This document shows positions 44,231 to 52,971 of a stretch of 64,000 bases of DNA, in pieces. This DNA is from JBKHDT01 sp049974825 (GTDB taxonomy: Bacteria; Pseudomonadota; Gammaproteobacteria; Halothiobacillales; Halothiobacillaceae), in contig JBNGDJ010000002.1 in assembly GCA_049974825.1 (NCBI GenBank), positions 10,019 through 74,018 on the forward strand. Reading direction: 5' to 3'. Both the position numbers and the translations under genes were made by a program. Numbering within the stretch: the stretch's first letter is position 1; each line of letters starts with the position of its first letter. Under the pieces are notes generated by a model that saw nothing but the letters and a program-made list of their open reading frames with translations, had not been told where the DNA came from and searched no databases.

Positions 44231-45562
44231 TCAGAACCGGTGCGCGGGGTGACTGCCGAACAGGGCGTTGAACTGCAGCATGAATGCCCAGCTGCTGCCA
44301 TCTGGGCCGTGATGATGGTCCTCGTGGTGGTCGGCGGCCTCATGCGCGTGCGGATCGTGCGGCATGCCATAGTCCTCGTGCGTGACCTGGGCGCGCAGGA
44401 ACATGGTCTCCCGGATCTTCCAGGTGGCCTGCAGGGCGTAGCGGTAACTGGTAGGTTGCTCGACGACGCCGGTCGGATGGAAGGCAAGGACGTCGTTGGT
44501 CAGGCCGAGTGCCTCGGCGCGGACACCGACTTCCCAGCGGGGCGCGATTCCGTAGACGGCCTCGGCGTAAAAGCCGTCCTGCTTTTCGCTGAAATCGTTC
44601 GGGTTCTTGCGCCAGCCGTGGTCATCACTGTAGCCCCGCGCGTTGACCGAACGGTGAACGTAATAGTACTCGCCCCCCACGCGCCAGTTGCCGTGGCCAT
44701 AGGGGCGGCCGGATTCGTGACGGTACATGGCGTCAAATCCGCCGAACCAGGCATCGCCCTCAACGGTGTGCTTGTGGGCGCCATGATCATCCAGTCGGGC
44801 GTACTGACGCGACAGGCCCCAAGAGGTGCCGAGCTGCAGGGCATGGCCCGCCGGCAGTTCCGGCCCGGCCTTGAGGAAGGCCGTCCAGAGACGAGGGCCG
44901 CTGTCCTTGTCATGGTAGGCCTCGTCGGTCCAGGCATTCAGGCCCTCGCCATTGCCTTGCAGCAATTCGGTGCCCACGACCATGTACGTGCTCGTCGGCA
45001 GAACGTAGGTCAGCTGCGCGCCGGTTTCGTGGAGGCCGTGGTCGCCGAAAAGATAGCGGTTGACCAGTGGGCGCTCGATGAAATCCCACTCGTGCGGATG
45101 CCGGCTGTTGATGTAGCCGATGTCCGAGAGGAACTTGCCCGCCTTGACCCGCAGACCGGCCGGCAGGGCACGGGTCTGCAGATAGGCTTCCTCGACATGG
45201 ATGTCCTGATCGTCGAAGGCGACGTTGACCACCCCGTCGAACAGGTCGGTGCGCGCACGCATCGAGATTTCAGAGTGCCCCAGGTTGAAGCCTTCGTCGA
45301 ACCCGTGCTTGTGTCCATGCCCGCCATGGTCATGACCGCCATGGTCATGGCCCTCGTGGTCATGGCCCGCATGACCGTGATCAAAGCCCGCTGGTTCGTT
45401 CTCCTCGCCTGAGAACCGGTCGTAGTACACGCCGTCAAGCGTCAGGGAAAAGTCGAGATCGACGCCGCCCACGCTGAACATGCTGTCGTCGGCTGCAAGC
45501 GGCTGCTGTGCGGCCAGCGCGAGCGTGAGCGCGGCCAGTGGGAAGCTTTTGGGCAATTTCAT
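44231..45562 (-). CDS. Zinc-responsive outer-membrane beta-barrel protein with His-rich loop
   Basis: 443 residues, signal peptide (MKLPKSFPLAALTLALAAQQ, cut near LAA-D). Residues about 60-90 are a run of His-Asp/Gly pairs (about a dozen His), with a second His cluster near the C-terminus (HEAADHHEDHHH). Alternating strands and the terminal aromatic residue (AHRF) suit a beta barrel. Related proteins are Zur-regulated and found next to znu genes, presumably passing zinc across the outer membrane. First gene of the operon; palindromic site upstream. Confidence 0.85.
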   Translation of the reverse strand: MKLPKSFPLAALTLALAAQQPLAADDSMFSVGGVDLDFSLTLDGVYYDRFSGEENEPAGFDHGHAGHDHEGHDHGGHDHGGHGHKHGFDEGFNLGHSEISMRARTDLFDGVVNVAFDDQDIHVEEAYLQTRALPAGLRVKAGKFLSDIGYINSRHPHEWDFIERPLVNRYLFGDHGLHETGAQLTYVLPTSTYMVVGTELLQGNGEGLNAWTDEAYHDKDSGPRLWTAFLKAGPELPAGHALQLGTSWGLSRQYARLDDHGAHKHTVEGDAWFGGFDAMYRHESGRPYGHGNWRVGGEYYYVHRSVNARGYSDDHGWRKNPNDFSEKQDGFYAEAVYGIAPRWEVGVRAEALGLTNDVLAFHPTGVVEQPTSYRYALQATWKIRETMFLRAQVTHEDYGMPHDPHAHEAADHHEDHHHGPDGSSWAFMLQFNALFGSHPAHRF

Positions 45563-45592
45563 GGCTCTTGAGGCTCTCCGGTATCCGTTCGT

Positions 45593-45632
45593 GATGTTAT
45601 ACAGTAACCAGTAAATGTTACTTTATAACATT
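45593..45632. promoter_or_regulatory. Zur-box-like palindromes upstream of the zinc operon
   Basis: AATGTTACTTTATAACATT (45614-45632) is a near-perfect 19-bp palindrome resembling the proteobacterial Zur box. A second, weaker one, GATGTTATACAGTAAC, begins at 45593. Both are 30-70 bases upstream of the outer-membrane protein ATG and stand out as AT-rich in GC-rich DNA. Confidence 0.78.
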
Positions 45633-45701
45633 CCGGAGTGGCCTGACAACCGGCCAATGCGCGTTCAGCGCCTGTGGTTTTTTGTCCGGGGGTTTAACAG
45701 G

Positions 45702-47471
45702 TCAGATCTGGTGCGTCTGCAGCCAGAGCTCCAGCAGCGCCAGGTGCCAGAGCTTGCTGCCCTTGAGCCGGGTAAAGTGCTGATCTGGCTCGGCCAGCAG
45801 CCGGTCCACGTAGGCACGGTCATAGAGTCCCCGCTCGCGGCAGGCCTGGCTGTGCAGAATGTCCTGCATGAATTCGAGGAATTCCCCACGGACGAACTTG
45901 AGCGCGGGCACCGGGAAATACCCCTTGGGCCGGTCGATCACCGCGTCCGGGACCAGTCCGCGGGCGACGCGCTTGAGCAGGTACTTGCCCCCGTCGCGAA
46001 GCTTTAGCTGCGGAGGTGCCTGCATGGCCCGCTCGACCAGTTCGTGGTCCAGGAACGGCACCCGGGCCTCCAGGCCCCAGGCCATGGTCATGTTGTCCAC
46101 GCGCTTGACCGGATCGTCGACGATCAGGGTGGTCACGTCGAAGGCCAGAACCCGGTCCAGGTACTCGTCGGCCTGTATGGTGGCAAGGCGTTCGCGTACC
46201 AGCTCGCTCGTGTGGTCCATGCCGCGGTAGCCCGGGTTGACCATGCTGCGGAATTCGTCGTGGTCGCGATCAAAGTAGAAGGGCGCGAACCGCTCAAGCA
46301 GGTCGCCTTCGGCTGCGGCCATCTGCGGGTACCAGAAATAGCCGCCGAACACCTCGTCCGCCCCCTGGCCACTCTGGACGACCTTGACCTCGCGCGAGAC
46401 CTGCTCGGCCAGAAGATAGAAGGCGACCGCGTCCTGACCCACCATCGGCTCGGCCATCTGTGCGACGGCTTCCGGCAGTCGGGAGAGCACCTGCGCATTG
46501 GGCACGTGAAACTTGTGGTGCTGGGTATCGAAGCGTTCGACCACCGGGTCGGAATACTCGAACTCCGAGCCTTTTTCCTCCGGCTGGTCCTCAAAGCCGA
46601 TGGTAAAGGTGAGGGGGCGCTGGCCGGTTTCGGCCAGGAGGCCGACCAGTAGCGACGAGTCGAGCCCGCCCGAGAGCAGCACCCCGACGGGAACATCGGC
46701 AATCTCGACCCGCCGCCGCACGGCATTGAGCAACGATTCGTGGATCGATTCGACCCATTCGGATTCGCTAAGCGCCGTTTCGGGGCGCCGGGCCGTCAGT
46801 GTCCAGTAGCGGCGCTGTATGGTGGCGCCGTCGGGTTCGACGATCATCAGGTGGGCGGGCGGAAGCTTCCGAATGCCCTGCAGGATGGTGCGCGGTGCAG
46901 GGACGACCGCGTGCAGGGTGAAATGATGATGCAGGGCGACGGGGTCGATCGCGGTATCCACCGAACCGCCGGCCAGCAGGGCCTGGGTATTGGAGGCAAA
47001 GCGGAAGCTGCGGTTGTCCTGGGCATAGTAAAGCGGCTTGATCCCCATCCGGTCGCGGGCAAGCATCATTCGGCCGGTCTTCATTTCCCAGATGGCGAAA
47101 GCGAACATGCCGGTCAGACGCTGCACGCAGTCTTCGCCCCATTCGGCATAGGCCTTGAGGATCACTTCCGTATCCCCCGAGGACATGAAGTGGTGGCCGC
47201 GGGCCGTCAGTTCGCGCCTGAGCTCGGGGTGGTTGTAGATCGTGCCGTTGAAGACAAGCGCCAGTCCCAAGGCCTGGTCCACCATGGGCTGATGGCCGTG
47301 GAAGCTCAGATCCAGGATGGCCAGGCGTCGATGGCCCATGGCGAGCGGGCCGTCCGAAAAGCTGCCTTCATGGTCGGGGCCCCGCCGTTCCAGGCAGTTG
47401 AGCATGGACCGCAGTTGGCCCAGGTCCGGGCGATCGTGGTCAAAACGTCTGATACCGCAGATTCCGCACAT
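45702..47471 (-). CDS. N-acetylglutaminylglutamine amidotransferase (asparagine synthase family)
   Basis: 589 residues, exactly the length of the amidotransferase that makes the osmolyte N-acetylglutaminylglutamine amide. Ntn glutaminase domain begins MCGICGIRRFD with catalytic Cys2; RRGPDHEGSFSDGPLAMGHRRLAI and VFNGTIYNHPELR follow. Synthetase domain from about 240 with the PP-loop VGVLLSGGLDSSLL and VVQSGQGADEVFGGYFWYP, a subfamily mark. I start at ATG 47471 because Cys must be residue 2. The usual partner, the GNAT/ATP-grasp synthetase, is not adjacent. Confidence 0.85.
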   Translation of the reverse strand: MCGICGIRRFDHDRPDLGQLRSMLNCLERRGPDHEGSFSDGPLAMGHRRLAILDLSFHGHQPMVDQALGLALVFNGTIYNHPELRRELTARGHHFMSSGDTEVILKAYAEWGEDCVQRLTGMFAFAIWEMKTGRMMLARDRMGIKPLYYAQDNRSFRFASNTQALLAGGSVDTAIDPVALHHHFTLHAVVPAPRTILQGIRKLPPAHLMIVEPDGATIQRRYWTLTARRPETALSESEWVESIHESLLNAVRRRVEIADVPVGVLLSGGLDSSLLVGLLAETGQRPLTFTIGFEDQPEEKGSEFEYSDPVVERFDTQHHKFHVPNAQVLSRLPEAVAQMAEPMVGQDAVAFYLLAEQVSREVKVVQSGQGADEVFGGYFWYPQMAAAEGDLLERFAPFYFDRDHDEFRSMVNPGYRGMDHTSELVRERLATIQADEYLDRVLAFDVTTLIVDDPVKRVDNMTMAWGLEARVPFLDHELVERAMQAPPQLKLRDGGKYLLKRVARGLVPDAVIDRPKGYFPVPALKFVRGEFLEFMQDILHSQACRERGLYDRAYVDRLLAEPDQHFTRLKGSKLWHLALLELWLQTHQI

Positions 47472-47694
47472 GGATTCGGAGCTTCCCCTGACTGGTTGAG
47501 GATCGGCAAACAACCGGTCCGTTGTGGTGAAAGTCACTGTGCACAAGGGCCCTCGGCCTTTGTGCATGAACAACGTAAGATACCACGCGCAGGATTCGTC
47601 CCGGTTCGGGGCAGGGGATTCCTTTCGTGGGGAAGCACCCTTGTGCTATAAAGCCGACTGACGTGCTCAACCACTATTTCGAACGGAGGAACGC

Positions 47695-48303
47695 ATGGCC
47701 TTTACGCTGCCTGATCTGTCCTACGGCTACGACGCGCTGGAAAAGTCCTTCGACGCGCGCACCATGGAAATCCACCACAGCAAGCACCACGGTGCCTACG
47801 TCAACAACTGCAATGCGGCCATTGCAGGCACCGAGTGGGATGACAAGCCCGTCGAGGAACTGCTGGCCAATGTCTCTTCCCTGCCGGCAGCCGTGCGCAA
47901 CAATGGCGGCGGTCATTACAACCACTCCCTGTTCTGGACGGTGCTGTCTCCAGACGGCGGTGGCAACCCGGGTGGGGATCTGGGTGCCGAGATCGAAAAG
48001 AGCTTCGACAGCTTCGAGGCCTTCAAGGAGCAGTTCTCCAATGCCGGCAAGACCCGCTTCGGTTCAGGCTGGGCCTGGCTGATCGTCGATCCGATGGGCA
48101 AGCTGCAGATCTGCTCGACTCCCAACCAAGACAATCCGCTGATGGATATCGCCGAGATCAAGGGGACCCCGATCCTGGGCCTGGATGTCTGGGAGCACGC
48201 CTATTACCTGCGCTACCAGAACCGCCGCCCCGACTATATCGCCGCTTTCTGGGACGTGGTGAACTGGGACGAGGTGGCCCGTCGCTACGCTGCGGCCAAG
48301 TAA
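47695..48303 (+). CDS. Superoxide dismutase, Fe/Mn family
   Basis: Cytoplasmic superoxide detoxification. 202 residues. Metal ligands are His in [12 protein letters not shown] and in [12 protein letters not shown], and Asp/His in [12 protein letters not shown]. The [13 protein letters not shown] loop is more Mn-like, so Fe or Mn use is unresolved. GGAGG precedes the ATG; a TATAAA-like -10 lies at about 47645. Followed by a strong terminator. Confidence 0.94.
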   Translation: MAFTLPDLSYGYDALEKSFDARTMEIHHSKHHGAYVNNCNAAIAGTEWDDKPVEELLANVSSLPAAVRNNGGGHYNHSLFWTVLSPDGGGNPGGDLGAEIEKSFDSFEAFKEQFSNAGKTRFGSGWAWLIVDPMGKLQICSTPNQDNPLMDIAEIKGTPILGLDVWEHAYYLRYQNRRPDYIAAFWDVVNWDEVARRYAAAK

Positions 48304-48348
48304 GCAGGGCTGTTTTGCGGTGAGGTGATTCCCGCCGTCGCGCAATGA

Positions 48349-48382
48349 AAAACCGCCGGAGCGAAAGCGCCGGCGGTTTTTT
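48349..48382 (+). terminator. Rho-independent terminator after sod
   Basis: AAAACCGCCGG / CCGGCGGTTTT (11 bp) with an AGCGAAAGCG apical part, followed by TTTTTTG. Confidence 0.92.
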
Positions 48383-48433
48383 GTTGGCCGTCTCTTCGAT
48401 CTTCAGACGGGTGGAGGATCTCTGGCTGCGAAA

Positions 48434-48463
48434 GGAATCTCTGCGCGCGCGGAGTTTCCTTAA
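48434..48463. repeat. Minimal hairpin of the element family, left of Uma2 copy 1
   Basis: GGAATCTCTGCG, CGCG, then CGGAGTTTCCTTA: left-end and right-end repeats of the element facing each other with no internal module. Confidence 0.65.
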
Positions 48464-48503
48464 GGCAGCTGACCGGTTGCTGCATGAGCAAATCGTCGCG
48501 GGA

Positions 48504-49109
48504 TTATGTTGAGGCCCCCGAGACCGGTTCGACCGGCATGAACTCGACATCCCGGTAGATCTGCGCCATTGAAAGGGTCAGCTGCCAGTCCGGACGCTCG
48601 ATGGAAAGGCTGCCATCGAGATCGTCACAGTCTTGCAGGGTCCAGCGGTTCAGGTCGTCTCGGGTATACAGGTCCACATGCGGGCGGTCCTGGGCGACCA
48701 GCAGGTAGGCATACAGCGAATCGATATGCCGGTAGTGCTCGAACTTCACGCCCCGGTCGTACCCCTCGGTGCCCGGAGAGAGCACTTCCACGATCAGCAG
48801 CGGGGACTGCTTGGCCAGGCGTTGTGCCTGATCCGTTTCGGCGCAGGTCACGAATACGTCCGGGTAAAAGAAAGATTCGGAGTGGGCGACCGCGACTTTC
48901 ACATCGCCCATGAATACCCGGCAGGGTGGTTTGTCGAAATGACTCCTCAGCTCGATATAAAGGTTGCCGGAAATCACATTGTGCCAGTCCGTTCCGCCGG
49001 TCATGGCGAAAACTTCGCCGTTGACGAGCTCGTGGCGGGTTTCTTGACGTGCCTCCCATTCCAGGAAGTCCGCAGGAGTGAAAGTCAGCGTTTCAGCGAG
49101 ATTGTTCAT
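48504..49109 (-). CDS. Uma2-family endonuclease (DUF820), copy 1
   Basis: 201 residues. PD-(D/E)XK-fold putative nuclease: ETRHELVNGEVFAMTGGTDWHN at the N-terminus, catalytic Asp in FYPDVFVTC, Glu in LLIVEVLSPGTEGYDRGVK with Lys in the following helix. Family members are abundant in cyanobacteria and often near mobile DNA; the biological target is unknown. Preceded by GGGGAGACAGATC before the ATG. Protein is identical to that of copy 2. Confidence 0.88.
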   Translation of the reverse strand: MNNLAETLTFTPADFLEWEARQETRHELVNGEVFAMTGGTDWHNVISGNLYIELRSHFDKPPCRVFMGDVKVAVAHSESFFYPDVFVTCAETDQAQRLAKQSPLLIVEVLSPGTEGYDRGVKFEHYRHIDSLYAYLLVAQDRPHVDLYTRDDLNRWTLQDCDDLDGSLSIERPDWQLTLSMAQIYRDVEFMPVEPVSGAST

Positions 49110-49154
49110 GATCTGTCTCCCCGTCCTGTCAGTCGGCTGTTCTGGGGGCGGCCA

Positions 49155-49243
49155 TGCGTGTCTGAACGCGAGCTCCGCCAGCTGACCCGTTTAGCTGGCG
49201 TCAGCCCACAAAGCCAAGGATGGCTTTGTGCAGAGTTTCCTTG
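49155..49243 (+). repeat. Right-half multi-hairpin copy upstream of Uma2 copy 1
   Basis: Starts GCGTGTCTGAACGCGAGCTC, contains AGCTGGCGTCAGCCCA, the stem CACAAAGCCA / TGGCTTTGTG and the right end TGCAGAGTTTCC. Compared with copy 1 at 1.2 kb a G-C pair of the stem is replaced by A-T on both arms. Confidence 0.82.
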
Positions 49244-49253
49244 GCCGGCTCAA

Positions 49254-49286
49254 CGAATCTCTACGCGAGCGCGGAGTTTCCTTAAG
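49254..49286. repeat. Minimal hairpin of the element family, left of Uma2 copy 2
   Basis: CGAATCTCTACGCG / CGCGGAGTTTCCTTA, homologous to the hairpin at 48434-48463 with a 2-base insertion. Confidence 0.6.
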
Positions 49287-49325
49287 GCAGTTGGCCTGTT
49301 GCTGCATGAGCAAATCGTCGCGGGA

Positions 49326-49931
49326 TTATGTTGAGGCCCCTGAGACCGGTTCGACCGGCATGAATTCGACATCCCGGTAGATCTGCGCCATTGAAAGGGT
49401 CAGCTGCCAGTCCGGACGCTCGATGGAAAGGCTGCCATCGAGATCGTCACAGTCTTGCAGGGTCCAGCGGTTCAGGTCGTCTCGGGTATACAGGTCCACA
49501 TGCGGGCGGTCCTGGGCGACCAGCAGGTAGGCATACAGCGAATCGATATGCCGGTAGTGCTCGAACTTCACGCCCCGGTCGTACCCCTCGGTGCCCGGAG
49601 AGAGCACTTCCACGATCAGCAGCGGGGACTGCTTGGCCAGGCGTTGTGCCTGATCCGTTTCGGCGCAGGTCACGAATACGTCCGGGTAAAAGAAAGATTC
49701 GGAGTGGGCGACCGCGACTTTCACATCGCCCATGAATACCCGGCAGGGTGGTTTGTCGAAATGACTCCTCAGCTCGATATAAAGGTTGCCGGAAATCACA
49801 TTGTGCCAGTCCGTTCCGCCGGTCATGGCGAAAACTTCGCCGTTGACGAGCTCGTGGCGGGTTTCTTGACGTGCCTCCCATTCCAGGAAGTCCGCAGGAG
49901 TGAAAGTCAGCGTTTCAGCGAGATTGTTCAT
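49326..49931 (-). CDS. Uma2-family endonuclease (DUF820), copy 2
   Basis: Same 201-residue protein as copy 1, with identical upstream leader including the ribosome binding site. Both copies lack any frameshift, so both should be expressed. The near-complete identity means either recent duplication or gene conversion. Upstream of this copy the right-half element is more decayed than the one upstream of copy 1. Confidence 0.88.
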   Translation of the reverse strand: MNNLAETLTFTPADFLEWEARQETRHELVNGEVFAMTGGTDWHNVISGNLYIELRSHFDKPPCRVFMGDVKVAVAHSESFFYPDVFVTCAETDQAQRLAKQSPLLIVEVLSPGTEGYDRGVKFEHYRHIDSLYAYLLVAQDRPHVDLYTRDDLNRWTLQDCDDLDGSLSIERPDWQLTLSMAQIYRDVEFMPVEPVSGAST

Positions 49932-49976
49932 GATCTGTCTCCCCGTCCTGTCAGTCGGCTGTTCTGGGGGCGGCCA

Positions 49977-50063
49977 TGCGTGTCTGAACGCGAGCTCCGC
50001 CAGCTGACTTGTTCAGCTGGCTCAGGCCTGCAACGCCAAGGATGGTCTTTTGCCGAGTTTACC
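49977..50063 (+). repeat. Decayed right-half element upstream of Uma2 copy 2
   Basis: Matches 49155-49195 exactly through CGCCAGCTGA, then diverges; the last stem and right end are eroded (TGCCGAGTTTACC). Confidence 0.6.
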
Positions 50064-50092
50064 AAAGCTTGCAGCTTTCACTCCGGGGAACC

Positions 50093-50182
50093 TCGAAAAG
50101 CCCCATTCATGGGGGTTTTCGACGAAGTCGTTCGCGGTGAACCCAAGAACGACTTTTGCTATTTCAACCGCTTACGCGGTTG
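50093..50182. repeat. Cluster of three hairpins in a non-coding stretch
   Basis: TCGAAAAGCCCC/GGGGGTTTTCGA (50093-50122, one mismatch), AAGTCGTTC/GAACGACTT (50125-50155) and CAACCGC-TTAC-GCGGTTG (50165-50182). They occupy most of the 230 bases between the last element and the end of radA. Sequence differs from the main element family. Confidence 0.7.
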
Positions 50183-50292
50183 ATAAGTCGAAGCCCCTTT
50201 ACCCGCAGGGTTGCTCTTGGCGGGCCGAAGAACAGGGATGAGTTGGAGCATCGCTCGGTGCGGTCTGCGCGATATGTGGGCCTGTTTATGGT

Positions 50293-51648
50293 TCAGAGCT
50301 GATCGAGCGCCTCGGCCAGGTGGGCCACCGGCACGACTTCAAGCCCCTCGATCGGGCGGGTCGGAGCGTTTGCCTTGGGGATAATGGCTCGGGTAAATCC
50401 ATGCTTGGCCGCTTCCTGCAATCGCTCCGGCCCGCCGGGTACCGGCCGGATCTCGCCTGCCAGACCGACTTCGCCGAAAACTACCAGCGGACCGCCCAAC
50501 GGCCGGTTGCGAAAGCTCGAAAGAATGGCCAGCAGGGTCGGCAGGTCCGAGGCGGTCTCGCCGACGCGGACGCCGCCAACCACATTGAGAAACACGTCCT
50601 GGTCGAACATGGCCACCTGCCCATGGCGATGCATCACGGCAAGCAGCATGGCGAGCCGGTTCTGCTCCAGCCCGACCGCCACGCGGCGCGGATTGCCCAG
50701 GGGGCTTTCGGCCACCAGGGCCTGGACTTCGACCAGCAGGGGGCGGGTGCCCTCGCGGGTCACCATGATCACGCTGCCGGCCACATCTTCCTCATGCCGC
50801 GAAAGAAAGATCGCCGATGGGTTGCTAACGGGTTTGAGTCCGGTATCGGTCATGGCAAAGACGCCCAGCTCGTTGGCCGCGCCGAAGCGGTTCTTGACTG
50901 CCCGGACGACCCGAAACCGGGCGCCTGACTCGCCTTCGAAGTAGAGCACGGTGTCCACCATGTGCTCCAACACGCGCGGGCCGGCCAGCGCCCCTTCCTT
51001 GGTGACATGACCCACAATGAAGACCGAAATGCCGCGATTCTTCGCCAGGCGAACCAGTCGTGCCGTTGCTTCCCGGACTTGAGATACGGAGCCCGGTGCG
51101 GCGCCAAGATCCTCGCTGTGCAGGGTCTGGATGGAGTCCACGACCAGAATGCCGGGGCGGATTCTGTCGCTGGCCGCGAGAATCTGCTCGACGCTCGTTT
51201 CGCTCATCAGTTGCAGCGCCCCGGCATCCAGCCCCAGTCGTCGCGCCCGCAATGCCACCTGCTGAAGTGATTCTTCGCCGGTGACGTACAGTCCGTCCAG
51301 CCGACCCTGCAGCAGCGCCAGGGTCTGCAGCAGCAGGGTGGACTTGCCGATGCCGGGGTCGCCGCCAAGCAGCACCACGGAACCCTCCACCAGCCCGCCG
51401 CCGAGTACGCGGTCCAGCTCGTCCAGCCCGGTTGAGAGGCGGGCGGTCTCGCGGATTTCTACATCGCCCAGGGGAACGATTCGGGCCGATTCCCCGGCGT
51501 ACCCACGCCCGCCCGCGCCCGTCGTCGCCCCTTCAAGACGTTGCTCGACCAGGCTGTTCCAGGCGCCACACTCACTGCAGCGGCCTGCCCATTTGGGACT
51601 TTGGGCACCACACTCCTGGCAGACATGGATGGTCCGGCTCCTTGCCAT
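50293..51648 (-). CDS. radA: DNA repair protein RadA
   Basis: RecA-like branch-migration ATPase of 451 residues. Zinc finger CQECGAQSPKWAGRCSECG, Walker A GGDPGIGKSTLLLQ, the RadA motif KNRFG (VRAVKNRFGAANE), and a C-terminal Lon-like domain (ESPLGNPRRVAVGLEQNRLAMLLAVMHRHG). Last gene of ypjD-corC-radA; three bases separate it from corC. Confidence 0.96.
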   Translation of the reverse strand: MARSRTIHVCQECGAQSPKWAGRCSECGAWNSLVEQRLEGATTGAGGRGYAGESARIVPLGDVEIRETARLSTGLDELDRVLGGGLVEGSVVLLGGDPGIGKSTLLLQTLALLQGRLDGLYVTGEESLQQVALRARRLGLDAGALQLMSETSVEQILAASDRIRPGILVVDSIQTLHSEDLGAAPGSVSQVREATARLVRLAKNRGISVFIVGHVTKEGALAGPRVLEHMVDTVLYFEGESGARFRVVRAVKNRFGAANELGVFAMTDTGLKPVSNPSAIFLSRHEEDVAGSVIMVTREGTRPLLVEVQALVAESPLGNPRRVAVGLEQNRLAMLLAVMHRHGQVAMFDQDVFLNVVGGVRVGETASDLPTLLAILSSFRNRPLGGPLVVFGEVGLAGEIRPVPGGPERLQEAAKHGFTRAIIPKANAPTRPIEGLEVVPVAHLAEALDQL

Positions 51649-51651
51649 GAC

Positions 51652-52923
51652 TCAGGTCTCCGCCACGGGGTTCTCCAGCCGGATCAGGGCCTTTTCCACG
51701 GCGCGCTTCTTGACGGTCAGCACTTCCAGCCGAATGTTCTCAAGCGTAATGGCGGCGCCGACGGTCGGCAGGGTTTCGAGGTATTCCATTACCAGCCCGT
51801 TGATGGTGCTCACATCCTCGGTTGGCAGTTCGATGCCTAGTTCACGGTTGATTTCGCGGATGGGTGCGGCACCGGAAACCACAAAGCTGCCGTCCGCCTG
51901 CCGGGTGATTTCCTCGCGGCCGGTTTCCGGGCTGGTGGTGAATTCGCCCACGATTTCCTCGAGCAGGTCTTCGAGCGTGACCAGCCCGAGCACGTCACCG
52001 TACTCATCCACGACCAGGCCGGCCCGACGCTTGAGGCGCTGGAAATTGAGCAGCTGGATGGTGAGCGGCGTGCCTTCCGGAATGAAATAGGGCTCGCGCA
52101 GCAGTTGCTTGAGCATCTGCGGCGTCAGCGTCCCGTGCATCAACGGATCGAACAGCCGGCGCAGGTTGATCGATCCCACCACATTGTCCAGGTCACCATG
52201 AAATACCGGAAGCCGGCTGAAAGGGCTCTGCCGTAGCTTGTCGAGCACCGTGTCCCAGTCTTCGTCCAGGTCGATGCCGTAGGTGTCCGCCCGCGGAACC
52301 ATGATGTCCTCGACCGTGGCATCCTCAAGCTCGAGGACAGCCATCAGCATCTCCTTGTGCTGGGTGTCCAGGCGCTGGCCGGATTCGCGGACTACCGTTC
52401 GCAGCTCCTCGGCGGACAGGGCATGACTGCTGACCTGGTTGGGGTCGATTCGGAACAGGCGCAGCAGGCCGTTGGCCATCAGGTTGATCAGCCGGATGAT
52501 AGGCATTAGCGGCCTGATCAGCAGCGAGTACACCCTGGCAGCCGGGAATGCGATCCGCTCCGGATGCAGGGCCGCCGCCGTCTTGGGTGCGACTTCGCCA
52601 AAGATCAGGACCAGGAAGGTCATGGCGCCGGTGGCAATGGCAATGCCGGAATCGCCGAACAGCCGCAGGCCGATGACCGTCGCAATGGCCGAGGCCAGAA
52701 TGTTGACGAAGTTGTTGCCCAGGAGGATCAGGCCGATCAGCCGGTCAGGGCGCTCCAGCAGCTTTTGCGCCCGCGCAGCGCCTCCATGACCCTCGCGGGC
52801 CAGGTGCCGCAATCGATAGCGATTCAACGCCATCAGGGCGGTTTCCGAGCTGGAGAAGAAACCGGAGAGAACCAGAAGGAATGCCAGCGCGCCGAACAGC
52901 GCGCCCAAGGGTATCTCGCTCAA
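51652..52923 (-). CDS. CNNM/CorC-family transporter (HlyC/CorC, YfjD-like)
   Basis: 423 residues, putative magnesium or cobalt efflux protein. DUF21 membrane domain (about 1-190; FFSSSETALMALNRYRLRHLA, NNFVNILASAIAT, FGEVAPKTAAALHPERIA), CBS pair (about 205-330; EDIMVPRADTYGID, RAGLVVDEYGDVLGLVTLEDLLEEIVGEF) and a CorC_HlyC C-terminal domain. No ATG lies near the conserved start; TTG 52923 fits best. Confidence 0.9.
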   Translation of the reverse strand: MSEIPLGALFGALAFLLVLSGFFSSSETALMALNRYRLRHLAREGHGGAARAQKLLERPDRLIGLILLGNNFVNILASAIATVIGLRLFGDSGIAIATGAMTFLVLIFGEVAPKTAAALHPERIAFPAARVYSLLIRPLMPIIRLINLMANGLLRLFRIDPNQVSSHALSAEELRTVVRESGQRLDTQHKEMLMAVLELEDATVEDIMVPRADTYGIDLDEDWDTVLDKLRQSPFSRLPVFHGDLDNVVGSINLRRLFDPLMHGTLTPQMLKQLLREPYFIPEGTPLTIQLLNFQRLKRRAGLVVDEYGDVLGLVTLEDLLEEIVGEFTTSPETGREEITRQADGSFVVSGAAPIREINRELGIELPTEDVSTINGLVMEYLETLPTVGAAITLENIRLEVLTVKKRAVEKALIRLENPVAET

Positions 52924-52971
52924 GGTCGGATCGAATCCGTAAATGGGGTCAGGCGAGAGTGTACGACCCGA

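Larger units (their letters stand above)
48435..50040. repeat. Tandem duplication of an 820-822 bp unit carrying an Uma2 gene
   Basis: Unit 1 is about 48435-49254 and unit 2 about 49255-50040. Each contains a minimal hairpin, one Uma2 gene (minus strand) and a right-half element. Coding parts differ at two silent positions near the 3' end; differences concentrate in the flanking hairpins, including a 2-base indel. Confidence 0.92.

Noticed and set aside
45290..45380. Short tandem repeats resembling a CRISPR or minisatellite
   Set aside because: They encode the His-rich loop of the outer-membrane protein. The GAACCG repeats at 2950-3030 likewise encode a Glu-Pro spacer. No spacers of regular length exist.
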